From the NCBI GenBank assembly GCA_025642065.1, contig JAODUP010001050.1, forward strand, positions 56,224 through 120,223: 64,000 bases of DNA, given 5' to 3'. The stretch is from Paralvinella palmiformis (taxonomy: Eukaryota; Annelida; Polychaeta; Terebellida; Alvinellidae). The notes beneath the pieces were generated by a model that saw only the letters and a program-made list of their open reading frames with translations, did no database searches and had not been told where the DNA came from. Of the stretch, positions 44,201 to 62,253 are shown piece after piece; within the stretch, counting starts at the first letter, position 1; each line of letters opens with the position of its first letter. Position numbers and translations under genes: made by a program.

Positions 44201-47200
44201 CCTTTTGCCATCGAAAAGGGACACAAAGCTTGGCCGGAACGCCAGTATTAGTTAAGAGGCTTCGATCTGGAGACTTTATTACTGAGGTATCCAAAATGAG
44301 TCATTCTGACTGTTTTGTGCGTTCCAAAATGGTGGCAAATGTCCCAATAAAGGTTGTTCCATCATCGTATCATGAACTCCAAGAAAGATAAGAGTCCAGC
44401 GCGATGGTCACCGAATAAACACCGGCTCTATCATCCTTCCTGTTCTTCCTACTTCAATGCAAATCGTATTCCTTCGGGATAAGGTTGATGCCTACATTCC
44501 CAATCCACTGCGTTGTTTCAAGTGCCAAAAGTACGGGCACCACAGAATGACCTGTAACGGAGAGCTTATCTGCGCTAAATATGGAACAACCGTCTGGAAA
44601 AAGCAGGAAGACATCCATACCGTCAAGGCAACACAAGGAATCTCATTTGCAGAGGCTAGGAAAGGTTTAGAGCAGAAAGTTAGCACTCCTACCATAGTGA
44701 AATCATATTCTGATGTCGCTGGGATAACAAAATGCAGTGTTGCCTGACAGATTGACATGACCTGGCCTCTCGAGGCCCAGAAACCAAGCCAAGTGCAAAA
44801 ATTTAAAACATCTAAAGCCGTGTCTACCGTGACTGTTGCCAACACAGGACAGTCAAATTTGATATCAATGGCTAAATCTAGGCCACAATAAAAAGTGGTA
44901 TACCCCATCACCTTTTCCAGTGATGGAACCCCCCTACATCTTAGACAGCGTCTTCAAAAGGATGTTTAAATAAACATAAACACTCGTATGTTGGAGCGAA
45001 ACAATAACAACAACAACCCCAGAACCAAACAAAATGAAGACAGAGAAAAAAAGGGTGACAAAACCCTATGAATGGGTTCTCCATGGACTATAATAATCTG
45101 GATAATGTAGGTTATGGCCCATCGAGGACCCTTTCAGAATACAAATAAAAACAAATACAAATGTACCAGTCTATCATAAATTGGAATTATTATGAGTTTA
45201 GGAAGGGTATAGACGAAATACAATGCTAATATGGGAGTATGGCCCCATTTCATTCTGGGAAAAATACAAATATAATTAATTTGAGGAAATACTCCTCATA
45301 TCAGATATTTTCTGAAGCTATTGACACCAGAGCTTCCGGAGTAGTCACCTTTATGGTTTAACAAACTATTCCCCACAGATAAATCAGCTTAGAGACAAAT
45401 CTGTGACGCTGTCTCTCCTCAAGACCATGACATTGTGTTCAATATATATATATATATTGCTCCAATATATTCACATGGTGGAAATGAGCTGGATGAATTG
45501 ATAAGCTAGCTTTCTTCCCCTTTCATTCTAATTGGCGATATGAATGCGTACAGCACAATCTGGGGAAATGCACAAAATAATAACAAGCGCAAAGATTAGA
45601 AAACTTCATTGAACACAATGAGCCGTGCTTGTGGAATGATAATACACAGATACATATCCACCCGGCAACTGGGTCATCATCATCTGCCATAGACTTATCC
45701 ATGTGCAGGCCATCATTATTTATTTCTTGATTTTGAGTGGTCTGCATATGAGAATCTCTCTAGTAGTGACCATTTCCCAACATTCTTGCTTTACATTAAT
45801 GTAAATACCTTCAAGACTACCAGAGAAAACCGCTGTGAATAGTTTTACCTCAGTACTATATTTAATAGCAGAAATAACGATATCAAAATCCTCTACAGTT
45901 CCAAGAAAACTCCACATACCCTGGTGGAATGGAGAATGTGGGGGAGCTCTGCAAAAAGAAAGCTATAAACCAATTTAAAAGAAATCCCTCCAATGAAAAT
46001 CTTACAAATAATTTTTTTAAATACGCTCATCGGGTCATTCTTAGAAACATGCGAAATTCTTGTTGGGAACATATTTCCCAATTAAATAATAGAACTCCTG
46101 TCAATACAATATGGCAACTGAGTAAGAAATTCTCGGGTAAAGTTCAATGCCCCCCAATTAAACAATTGGAAAAACATGGAAGCAGAAACAATTGCACATA
46201 ATTCATCGGTAGAAATTTACACAGAGAGATTCAAGAGAAAAAAGATTACCGTGGAGCAGAGTCATTAAATTTCACATCAACAAATGATAAATGTATAACA
46301 AAACAATTTTCAATGAGAGAACTATTGGATTCTCTTACGAAAGCACATGATACTGCCGTTGGACCTGATGCTATTCACGACCAGATCTTAAAACAAATGC
46401 CTCATCAAACACTAGAAGTCCCGGTGGAGAGAAGCCACCACCATCCCAATTCCAAAAGCAGGAAAAATATCTCTGATCATGGTAATTACCGTCCAATCGC
46501 TTAGATTTATATAATGCTGGCCTCCACGACAAAACACCCTTTCTGGTTCGTACCACCAACAAGAGGGTATATCAAAAGGAAGCATCTTATGAGTAAAACT
46601 ATTCAAAATGAAAATAAATAATATAGTTAAATGCTTGCTGAATGGTGTTAGCTGAGATGGCTTCCTGATATGCAATTAGTAAAAAATATGAATTCCATAG
46701 AAATAACTCTACAGTTGTGTCTTAATAAATTAGAAAATCTGGGCTGATGAGAATAGCTTCAAATTTTACTGGTTCAACCCAGTCTGCGTGCACTTCTGCT
46801 AACAAAGACCCGACTCTAAGAATATATGGGGTAGATATTCCCGTTTGAAAGGAAACTAAATTCCTTCGGGTAATACTCAACAGCAAGCTGTCCTTCATTC
46901 CGCACATTAAATATTTGAAGATCAAATGTAGTAAATCTCTAAACCTATTGAAAGTTGTTTCATAATTTGACTGGGGGCAGATTACTCAACACTCCTTCGT
47001 CTGTATAGAGCCGTTGTTAAATCTCAACTTGATTACAGCTCCATTGTTTGAGGATCGGCTCGTAAATCATATATCAACCCCATATATTGACCCCATTCAC
47101 CACCAGGGCGTGAGAATAGCCACAGGGGCAACCAGGACAGCCCCAGTAGAGAATCTATATGTAGAACCAAATGAGGAATCTCTTCACAGACGGCAAGAAC

Positions 47201-48234
47201 GACTGTCTATGCAATATGCACTACAATTAAATAGTTATCCGGCAAATCCTACAATTGATATGGCTTTCAACTCCAAGATAACTTCTTACTCAAACTTAAA
47301 ACTATCCCAACTTTTGGAATTCGAATTCGATCTTTGAGAGAAGACTTGAAGATTGACCCATATCAAATAAAAAATATTCGTCTACCTCATATCCCATTTT
47401 GGGATATGATGGAAAAACACTTTTTATTGGTCTGAGAGCGGGGAAGAAATCCGATGTTTCTCCATTGGAATTTCAGAGCCGTTTTCACCTCATACATACA
47501 TAAATATGATGACTATCAGTTCATTTATACTGATGGTTCAAAAGAAGGCGATAGAGTAGGAATTGCTGTAGTTTGTGATAGGCGTGGCCTCAACATGCAC
47601 AGCAAAACTTCGAGACATTTACCATGCACTCCATCGTGGTATTGGCTCTACTGGGGACAAATTTATTATATGCGTGGATTATTTGTCCTGTCGGGAAATG
47701 TGTCGGAATACCACCGCATCAGAGAACATTATTATCAAACAGGGACTCGGAAAGAACTGCTGGAGAATATTAACTCGGATACAATTTAAAACTTTCTAAG
47801 AAAAGCTGGTCTTTTCTTTTTAATATAATTTATCTAAAGTGGGAACATCTAGTCAATGTCATAACCTTAATTATTATTTCCAATAGAGAGGCAGGTCTCT
47901 TTTAACAGAAACGTATTTAATTATCTCTAGTCAAAACTAGTCATTATTCACCGTATTTTACAAAATTAAACACCCTTTTCTAAGATTAGGGATATAATTT
48001 TATCTTCTTAACAATCTTATACATCTATACGCCTACTTATAGTTTACATACTTATTATTTCTACTTAACAATTTACATATTTAAATCTTAGGTTATACAT
48101 AACTTTTATCGACGTCGGTAATCCAGCTTATTTACTTTTTATAAAAAAAACTTTTATTTTCGAACGTTCTAGGACACTCAAATACCCTAAATTGAGCCGA
48201 TGTGTCGTTAAACAACTTTCATCCATCCACCCAT

Positions 48235-48239
<5 letters not shown>
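44200..48239 (+). mobile_element. I-type LINE retrotransposon with RNase H, decayed
   Basis: In order on the plus strand: gag-like ORF1 (44457-44747) with VDAYIPNPLRCFKCQKYGHH and a C-x2-C-x4-H-x4-C zinc knuckle; endonuclease (45520-45790) with LIGDMNAYSTIWGN and LSSSDHFP; reverse transcriptase start (46313-46400) with AHDTAVGPDAIHDQILKQMP; and RNase H (47490-47580) with YQFIYTDGSK. The tail CTAAATTGAGCCGATGTGTC then CGTTAAACAACTTTCATCC ends at a run of ATCC and (TA)n. An ORF1 knuckle plus RNase H is the layout of the I superfamily (I/Nimb). Many stops and shifts; not active. Confidence 0.8.
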
Positions 48240-48313
<74 letters not shown>

Positions 48314-48330
48314 TCTCTCTCTCTCTATTC
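48240..48330. repeat. (TA)n then (CT)n microsatellite
   Basis: About 70 bases of TA and a short CT run directly after the LINE tail. Confidence 0.95.
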
Positions 48331-48419
48331 AACCCATTTGATATATAAACTGAAATCCTTATTATAATTAATAAATAGAAAATCAAGTTCTTTTGGAATT
48401 ATTGATCCTCTGATCACTC

Positions 48420-48720
48420 ACTCACTCACGTCCACAAAGATGACATCCTCTTCGCGTATAACGCAACTTTTTGGGAAACCATATAACAGAGAGTTAGAAT
48501 AGTCTAAACGAGATATAACAATTACACTCATTCACCCATCCACTCACTCACTCACTCACTCACTCACTCACTCACTCAATCAATCACTCACACACTCACT
48601 CACAGATATATAATTCAGATGTTGTTGCGAGCCACCAACAAGTCCGGTAAGTTATTCATGGTACCAGATCACCTCAACGATCATTAAGTCATTAGGTTCG
48701 TTAACTGCGCTTACAGGTGT
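48420..48720 (+). pseudogene. Mosaic relic of decarboxylase exon 14 with LINE scrap
   Basis: 48616-48716 corresponds to the start of exon 14 (QMLLRATNKSGKLFMVPDHL, then a stop, then VIRFVN). Before it, 48540-48605 is a CTCA tract as in intron 13. Further upstream, 48438-48465 matches a later part of exon 14 (DDILFAYN). Between them 48478-48522 matches the CR1-like LINE (compare 13796-13836). The pieces are out of order, so this is a scrambled remnant. Confidence 0.65.
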
Positions 48721-48729
48721 TTTTCGTAA

Positions 48730-50100
48730 AAGGAGTACTTTTTGATAATATGCTAACCAACGATCGCCATATGGCTTTATTTACATTTTGTATAGATAAT
48801 GCTGATGTACTTGAATACATATATATAATTACCTGCATGTTGTCAGCATTTAATTTCAGCTTTCATTTTATAATTTAACATTTACGACAGATAGCTGTAT
48901 GCTAGACAATTTAATTAATCATGTATAGTTATCAGTATGTTAATGTTAAAATATGCTGCTTTAATTTCTAATACAGGGGTTTGACGAATAGCCAAAGCTG
49001 TGATTTGCGCAGGTGATAACATATTGCTCTCGGCCAATCAAATAGGAGGATATCACGATTGGTGATATTACAACAGCTGATAAATATATGGTACTATTAA
49101 TCCGGCTTCAGATACCTGGTACAGTGCTATATGTTTAGCTTAAGAGGAGTCTATGTTAAATGATACTGACGATACGCTCACTGGATACCAGTCATCTGAT
49201 AACTATCTAGTCTTGATGCTGGAGCTTTTCCCATCATTGCTGATATAAAGGTAATGTTGGAAACAGGTCTGTTATTTTTTCGAGACATCCTGATTTAATT
49301 CATAATAATTTCGATGGTTGCCAAATTCGTGCCTTTCTTAAACATGGGGGTCATTCAGAAATGGATTAACAATACAAGTGATGACCACTACAACTTCTTT
49401 ACGATTCTCTTTTAATAGCCTGATAGATATCAGACCTATCTCAGATGAATTCTTTGCCGAATTAACCAGAATTAACGAAATTCAAAACATTAGAAATACA
49501 GACCCACTCATATATGATCAGTTTTATCGTTTATTCTGAAGAAATCTTTTAATGTGGTGAGTAAAGTCTTTATTTTGGGACATATGTGAGCTGATATTAC
49601 ATAAGTATGAAGCAACTATGTTTGTTTAGTGGAGCCAGAACTAAAATTTGATGGCTTGTTACTGGAAAGCTGTAAATATGTAGTATACTCTATGGTTCAG
49701 GGAATCGAATTGCTATATTATTTATATTTGAGATCCAAGGTTCATCTATCAGTAAATGGCTAGGGTTCGAGTGTCACTGCTGTCGGTCAATAATTATCAG
49801 GTCTACCGGCCTAATTTCACCGAACATTAAAATCGAATTATGTATATACCTATTGGAAAAGAATAGTGATTGATAACAAAGTAGATGTCTGAAATATGTG
49901 CCCAATGAATGAACCAATGACAAATCTGACGTAACTTAACCGTAACTTCGGAAATTAGGTCGGAAATATTACACCAAATTGTCCTATTTCGGTCGGAAAT
50001 ATTGTCCTATTTCATTTGCTCATTTATTTTTACAACTGACGAGTCTACGCTACATTAAATACGAGACTATCATATTTTGCATTTAAATATATTTTTCAGA
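48730..50100 (+). repeat. 5' flank of decarboxylase duplication unit C
   Basis: Collinear with the flank of A (landmarks CTCGGCCAATCAAAT at 49031, CTTGATGCTGGAGCTTTTCC at 49212, AGTATGAAGCAACT at 49603, GGCTAGGGTTCGAGTG at 49759). No LINE is inserted here. Confidence 0.7.
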
Positions 50101-50103
50101 TTC

Positions 50104-50138
50104 TTGTCGGCCATTTTCGTTTTATAGTTACGGACAAA
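50104..50138 (+). promoter_or_regulatory. Conserved 5' UTR/promoter element with GGCCATTTTCG
   Basis: CTTGTCGGCCATTTTCGTTT stands immediately before the start codon of copies B, C and D but is deleted from copy A. It contains a CCATTTT core like a YY1 site or pyrimidine initiator. Regulatory function is inference from conservation between copies. Confidence 0.35.
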
Positions 50139-57025
<6,887 letters not shown>

Positions 57026-57224
57026 GGACTTACTGAGGACGTCTATCCGAATGATACCGAGATCTGAAGGTTGATTAGTCCATCTGTTCCCAATCCCCTC
57101 TCTGTGCACTTGGTAGAGCAACCTCCCACTTTTTGTTTTGAGAGCAGCTATTCAGGGGAGATTGGAAGTGTTCCTTATCTTGAACTGAGAGTTTAAATCT
57201 GCTTCTTCAAGTTTGTTTTCTATT

Positions 57225-57230
57225 AATAAA
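57225..57230 (+). promoter_or_regulatory. Polyadenylation signal AATAAA of copy C
   Basis: Canonical hexamer 200 bases after the stop. The aligned hexamers in copies A (24913) and B read GATAAA. Confidence 0.55.
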
Positions 57231-57282
57231 GTTTTACTTGTTTATCACTTTATTATGTTTTTTTTGTAACTTAGCGTACTTT

Positions 57283-57321
57283 TAAAATTATTATTATTAT
57301 TGTTATTATTATTATTATTAC

Positions 57322-57363
<42 letters not shown>

Positions 57364-57560
57364 TATTGTTAAGTTTTGTGGAGGTTAGTCAGAATTGTTT
57401 TGGCGGAATATTGAATAATAAGTAACTGAAAATAATGACGACGATGATGATCGTTATAAAAACGATTATGACCATGATAATGCTGGTGCTTATGATGATG
57501 ATGATGATGATGATGAGGTTGATGATGATGATGAGGTTAATGATGATGATGATGAGGTTG
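57283..57560. repeat. (ATT)n and (GAT)n triplets after copy C
   Basis: ATT to about 57367; GAT runs at about 57492-57565 with GAGGTT interruptions. Confidence 0.9.
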
Positions 57561-57737
57561 ATGATGCTTGTTATAGAAAAATGAAGTCAACCAGATCGAA
57601 TGATGTTCATAATTATTATATTGTTAAGTAAACAAAAATTGGTGTTAGTGAATGGTAGTGGGAAATTATAAATTGTAGATTTGAGCGTGGATACCAGTGT
57701 TTGAATAGATTATTGTATAAAATATTAACTATCCCCC

Positions 57738-57832
57738 CCTCTCTCTCTCTCTCTCACACACACATGCACACACACACATACACACATACATACACACATA
57801 CATACACACACACATTCACACACACACACATT
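57738..57832. repeat. (CT)n then (CA)n/(CATA)n microsatellite
   Basis: CT units followed by CA-rich units; the Cys/Val-rich minus-strand frame over it is an artefact. Confidence 0.95.
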
Positions 57833-57937
57833 TAAACAAAATAATTTTGTGCATAAAGCTAACGTTGGTGACGTTTTCAAATAAAATGAGAAAGGTGTTG
57901 GTTCTTTCATCTGAAACTTACCAAACAATGTATTTAT

Positions 57938-58010
57938 ATGGTACGCTGTCGTAGCACAGTTATTGGTGCACTGAACTGCAAATCTTTACATTGTGTGATC
58001 GAATCAGTGG
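57938..58010 (+). repeat. tRNA-derived SINE head remnant (copy C flank)
   Basis: Same remnant as at 25897-25975. Confidence 0.45.
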
Positions 58011-58139
58011 CATTTTTTATCCTTTGTTAAAAGAATTTGGTCTGGTGACTCGATATTTCGTGTTTGTATGATAACTGAACTCAAAAGGTATAGTTATATG
58101 TTTGATGCAATTATATATACATCGTAATACATTCAGACT

Positions 58140-58140
<1 letters not shown>

Positions 58141-58182
<42 letters not shown>

Positions 58183-58292
58183 GTGTATGTGTGTGTGTAT
58201 GTATGTATGTATGTATATATGTGTGTGTGTATGTGTATGTGTATGTGTGAGTGAGTGAGTGTGAGTGAGTGTGTGTGTGTGTGTGTGTGTGT
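58141..58292. repeat. (CT)n, (TATG)n, (TG)n and (GAGT)n microsatellites
   Basis: Consecutive simple-sequence blocks at the right end of unit C. Confidence 0.95.
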
Positions 58293-58334
58293 AGTGTTTA
58301 CCATTTGAATTAAACTTTAAGGCATTCTAGAAGT

Positions 58335-59500
58335 AAAGTATATACCATTTATCGTAAAAAGAAATACAAGTCATCAAATGTTTGTACAGGAAATATGTTT
58401 TCTTCTAAAGGCTTTAAAGATATACACCTCAGCCCAAAAAACCATACACCAACCTAGTTCTGTAATTTGCATTGTATCTCTAGCATTATTCTTAATTATT
58501 TTTATTACATCTGATTTTGATGCTAGGAAGGCATTTAGTTTATTACTGGTGTTAGAATTTATGACTATATATAAAAAGTACCAAACATTTCTTCCCATAA
58601 ATACCTAGAGATATCATGCAACAAATAAGGATTTACGAAACAAATTCTTTCCTAGTTTTTGGACTACATGGAATGTGCTATTAAATGCAGCAAGTAGCAC
58701 TCGAAATAAGCTTCAGCCCCTTTTGTCGTCGTGAGATGATTTGAGTCAATAACATTATCTTGAAGGATAAATTGCAGAGTTTTGAATTGCAGGGACGGGC
58801 CATTTACCAGTGATCTAAAGAATAGTTCATTGCAGTGAGTTGCAAGAATATATCAAACCTTCTATATTATTAAATTTTACTGAGTGCACACAACAAGGAT
58901 AATCCACAATGATTAGTCATATCAGCTTTTAACCTTTTTTGTGTGATGGATTAATTATTTCCTGAAACCGCTGAATGGATAAACACCTGTATTAAAGATA
59001 GCATTGAACACAACACACATATAGTTTATCATGATACCTCCACAATTGTTTTTAATTCACAGGACTGGACAGTTTCGCGTGCGTCATAATGTTGACCAAC
59101 CAAATTGCTAGCGATTTAGTCAAAGTCATTTTCTATATTTGGTTGGTTATTGAGGGGATCACGGAAATAGTGATGCAACGTATCAGGTGTAATATAATTT
59201 ATTTGAATATTTCGAAAAATCATGCAAATCTCTTTATATTACAGTCTTTTTGAGAATCCTCAAATAGAATCGCTTACAAGGAATGCTTACTTAGGACATT
59301 ATCCGCTATTTTTCGTATTATCAGTTAACCTTTCAGAATTATAATTTAAAACTGGCTTAGAAGTAAACGGTTGGATCTCGATAGCGGATGGGGTTAGGGT
59401 GTGGTCATTTGCCGGTAAAAATACACGGATTCAACTGCTTAATTATATTATCTAGATGCAACCCTACTTTCGTTTGATTTAATTTACAGATAAAAGCGTG
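58335..59500. other. Unannotated intergenic DNA
   Basis: No gene or repeat I can support. Short frames at 58374-58608 on both strands lack motifs. Confidence 0.45.
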
Positions 59501-59507
59501 GAACGAC

Positions 59508-59663
59508 ATCGTTGTATTGGGATCAGTTATCCCGTGAAACGCTATGACGATCACAATGATGATGTTATTGGGATCAGTTATCCGGTGAAACGCTATGACG
59601 ATCCCAATGATGATGCTATTGGGATCTGTTATCCGGTGAAACGCTATGACGATCACAATGATA
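59508..59663 (+). repeat. 51-bp minisatellite, three units
   Basis: GTGAAACGCTATGACGATC recurs at 59534, 59585 and 59636, a 51-base period. The unit has no stop in one frame and would read IGISYPVKRYDDHNDDV three times. An inverted array of the same unit lies at 61990-62118. Confidence 0.9.
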
Positions 59664-59664
59664 A

Positions 59665-59686
59665 TAGTAATAATAATAATAATAAC

Positions 59687-59728
<42 letters not shown>

Positions 59729-59760
59729 TTTAAAAGTACGCTAAGTTACAAATATGATCA
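59665..59760. repeat. (AAT)n and inverted scrap of the decarboxylase 3' flank
   Basis: After the AAT run, 59727-59752 is the reverse complement of 57264-57290 (GTAACTTAGCGTACTTTTAA), a piece of unit C's 3' flank. Confidence 0.75.
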
Positions 59761-59864
59761 AAAAAGTATGCGTTCAGTGTCTGATATTTCTATTTCTACC
59801 TATGTACTCGTCATAATTCCTAACAGAATTGTACTCTTTTTAACTCACTTGTAAATACCTTTCT

Positions 59865-59955
59865 ACATATTAGAGGCGAAATGATAACTAACCACCTATA
59901 GGTGATGTTTTGAGGTGAAAAAGTTAATTATTCAGTTTTATTTTTGTCAAGCATA
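59865..59955 (+). repeat. Dispersed repeat (inverted partner at 11015-11105)
   Basis: AGGTGATGTTTTGAGGTGA and flanks are the reverse complement of the element near 11.05 kb. Confidence 0.5.
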
Positions 59956-60173
59956 CGCCTGTCATTTATGTGATACGGTAGTCTTGGAACGGTTACAATA
60001 ATGTATCCATAATGACTTGTTGCTTGAAGTTAATATGTCTGATATTCATGTTCGCAATAACACATCCTAGGCTGGCTGTCTTATCGATAAATAAACATAC
60101 GTATTTAGTGTCCATATCACAAAATCTTTCATATAGATCAAATATAACGGTTTTGAACATATAATGTTTATTC

Positions 60174-60461
60174 GTCCTAAGATGACGTAAGTAGACGATT
60201 AGCTATAACAAAATAAAAGGAAAGGAATCTATCAATACACAGAAAAAATTAAAACAAAGGAATCTATCAATACACAGAAAGCCAATATTACATATCGTAC
60301 ATTTTACAAACCGAAACGTCCTAAGCTGACGTAAGTTGATGATTAACTATAAAATAATAAAAGGAAAGGAATCTATCAATATACAGAAAAAAAATAAAAA
60401 CAAGGAATCTATCAATACACAGAAAGCCAAAATTACATATTGTACATTTTACAAACCCCAA
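60174..60461. repeat. 144-bp tandem duplication
   Basis: CGTCCTAAG at 60174 and 60318 and GGAAAGGAATCTATCAATA at 60219 and 60363 give a 144-base period. Each unit contains AAGGAATCTATCAATACACAG twice over, so it is a nested duplication. Confidence 0.9.
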
Positions 60462-60464
60462 ACG

Positions 60465-61290
60465 ACTAGTAATTAAATAAAATTAATGATCCAGACATTG
60501 TTTCCCATACATTAGATCGAGCCCTGGCCTCTTACATAAGAGGTGTGTATTTTCACCACTAAACAAACAAAGCCTGCATAAAAGCAAGCTGTAAACCATG
60601 CTAAACGATGGCTCACACCTTCAATCTGGTGGACAATAGAGCATGACGATTTTTCACTCATGCGCCCAATGATACAATCGCACTGACCAATATCATATTT
60701 CTACATCAAACTAACAGATTTAACTGCCATTCAAGACCACATACAATGGAACTTCAGGGAAATACATATAGTAAACACCCGAATATTATATAAGATAATA
60801 TACACCATTTTGTTGTTTCCCAACGACTTCCAAATCATAACCGCCAATCGCTGAAATAAATCGGACATTACAGGCGTCTTCATAGCATACAGAGAGTCGT
60901 TGTCATTCATGCACACAAACACAATAGGGCGATAGGAGTGGAAATTACCATTTATCCCAGCCCCCAAAGTGTTAAGGCAGAGTTTGATACTTTCAAAACA
61001 TTTAGCAAAAATCATTTACACTCACTTTATACATAGAAACATAGAAAGTGTATAATCATAAACCTAATAATGCAGGTTATACAAATATATATCAATGCCT
61101 CCCTAATCTACATGGAAAGCACTAATCAACACACAATACATACAATTGCACCATGTCACATTATAAATCTTTCATTGATAGCCTAAACATACTAAATGAA
61201 CACACCCACTTAAATTTGCATACTAGTAGGCACAGAACATAACAACTGCACATACTATCATATGTCATATGGTCTGTAATTTATAGCTTC
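60465..61290. other. Unannotated intergenic DNA
   Basis: One 94-codon minus-strand frame (61015-60731) has no recognisable motif and I do not call it a gene. Confidence 0.4.
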
Positions 61291-61296
61291 CCCACG

Positions 61297-61426
61297 GAGA
61301 CTAATTCTAAACAAATTTAGAATTTAGAATAAACGGCATGTACGGTGGAGAAAACCTTGTCAGCGGAGACTAATTCCAATTTAAATTTAGAATAAATGAC
61401 ATGTACGGTGGAGAAAACCTTGTCAG
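61297..61426. repeat. 63-bp tandem duplication
   Basis: CATGTACGGTGGAGAAAACC recurs at 61337 and 61400. The period of 63 keeps a minus-strand frame open by chance. Confidence 0.9.
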
Positions 61427-61449
61427 TTGCCTGGTTGGATGAAAAACTA

Positions 61450-61555
61450 CCACTACTATAGTGGCACGATCGAGGCGCAAACCTGCGACCTCTCGCACAG
61501 AATGACCATAGCCATTGGTACATAGTCACACGCTCTACCTATTTGGCCACTTTTT
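61450..61555 (-). mobile_element. tRNA-derived SINE head
   Basis: On the minus strand GTGGCCAAATAGGTAGAGCG is A-box-like and GGTCGCAGGTTTGCGCCTCG is B-box-like, spaced as in a tRNA. The outer parts are not complementary enough for a tRNA gene. Confidence 0.6.
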
Positions 61556-61704
61556 CATCACCATACATTATCACCGTTTCTAGAATGGATGGTTGGTTTG
61601 TGGGGTAGCTTATATGGTTGCAGCTGTCCAGCAAGTTGTTTCCATCTGATGTGATAGATATTGCTTTAAAACTATAAACAGCTAAAACAACTCATTTTCC
61701 AAAC

Positions 61705-61985
61705 TGTAGCACCTTGACTGCCACCAGCTGGTGCTAATAACAGCTCGCTCTGGTCTCAGTTTGTACTTAGCCGTAACTTATGGCCAGTTCTGCGACATGG
61801 ACTCCACTATCTTTTCCACTTTCTACACTACAAATGGCTCCACAGAGACGTATACAGGAGAGCAACGATATACCTCTCGCTACAGATGGAGGTGCATGAT
61901 AAAAAGGAAGGCTTAATCTGGAATCCACAGTGTGGATTACAGAGTTGAGATTGTTTGGTGCATCTTTCGTGGACATCTTGTACAT
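61705..61985 (+). pseudogene. Decayed copy of the PDZ-gene terminal exon
   Basis: LDCHQLVLITARSGL is read in frame, then the frame breaks. Homology to 27586-27260 (minus) continues through GAAGGCTTAATCTGGAA and past the stop codon into 3' flank (GTGCATCTTTCGTGGACATC at 61955). The acceptor and the start of the exon are lost. It now lies about 300 bases upstream of copy D in the same orientation. Confidence 0.7.
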
Positions 61986-61989
61986 CATC

Positions 61990-62118
61990 ATTTTGATCGT
62001 CATAGCGTTTCACGGGATAACTGATCCTAATAACATCATCATTGTGATCGTCATAGCGTTTCACGGGATAACTGATCCTAATAACATCATCATTGTGATC
62101 GTCATATTATCCCGTGAA
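61990..62118 (-). repeat. 51-bp minisatellite, inverted array
   Basis: GATCGTCATAGCGTTTCACG at 61995 and 62046, and GATCGTCATA at 62097, period 51. It is the reverse complement of the unit at 59508-59663. The last unit is broken by the junction to unit D at about 62119. Confidence 0.9.
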
Positions 62119-62253
62119 ACCCTATTTCATTTGCTCATTTATTTGTACAACTGACGAGTCTACGCTACATTAAATACGAGACTATCATATTTTATATTTA
62201 TATATATTTCTCAGGTTCTTGTCGGCCATTTTCGTTTTATAGTTACGGACAAA

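Noticed and set aside
58374..58608. Faint similarity to the hAT remnant at 22330-22380
   Set aside because: The match is short and interrupted and the reading frame does not continue the transposase; probably chance.
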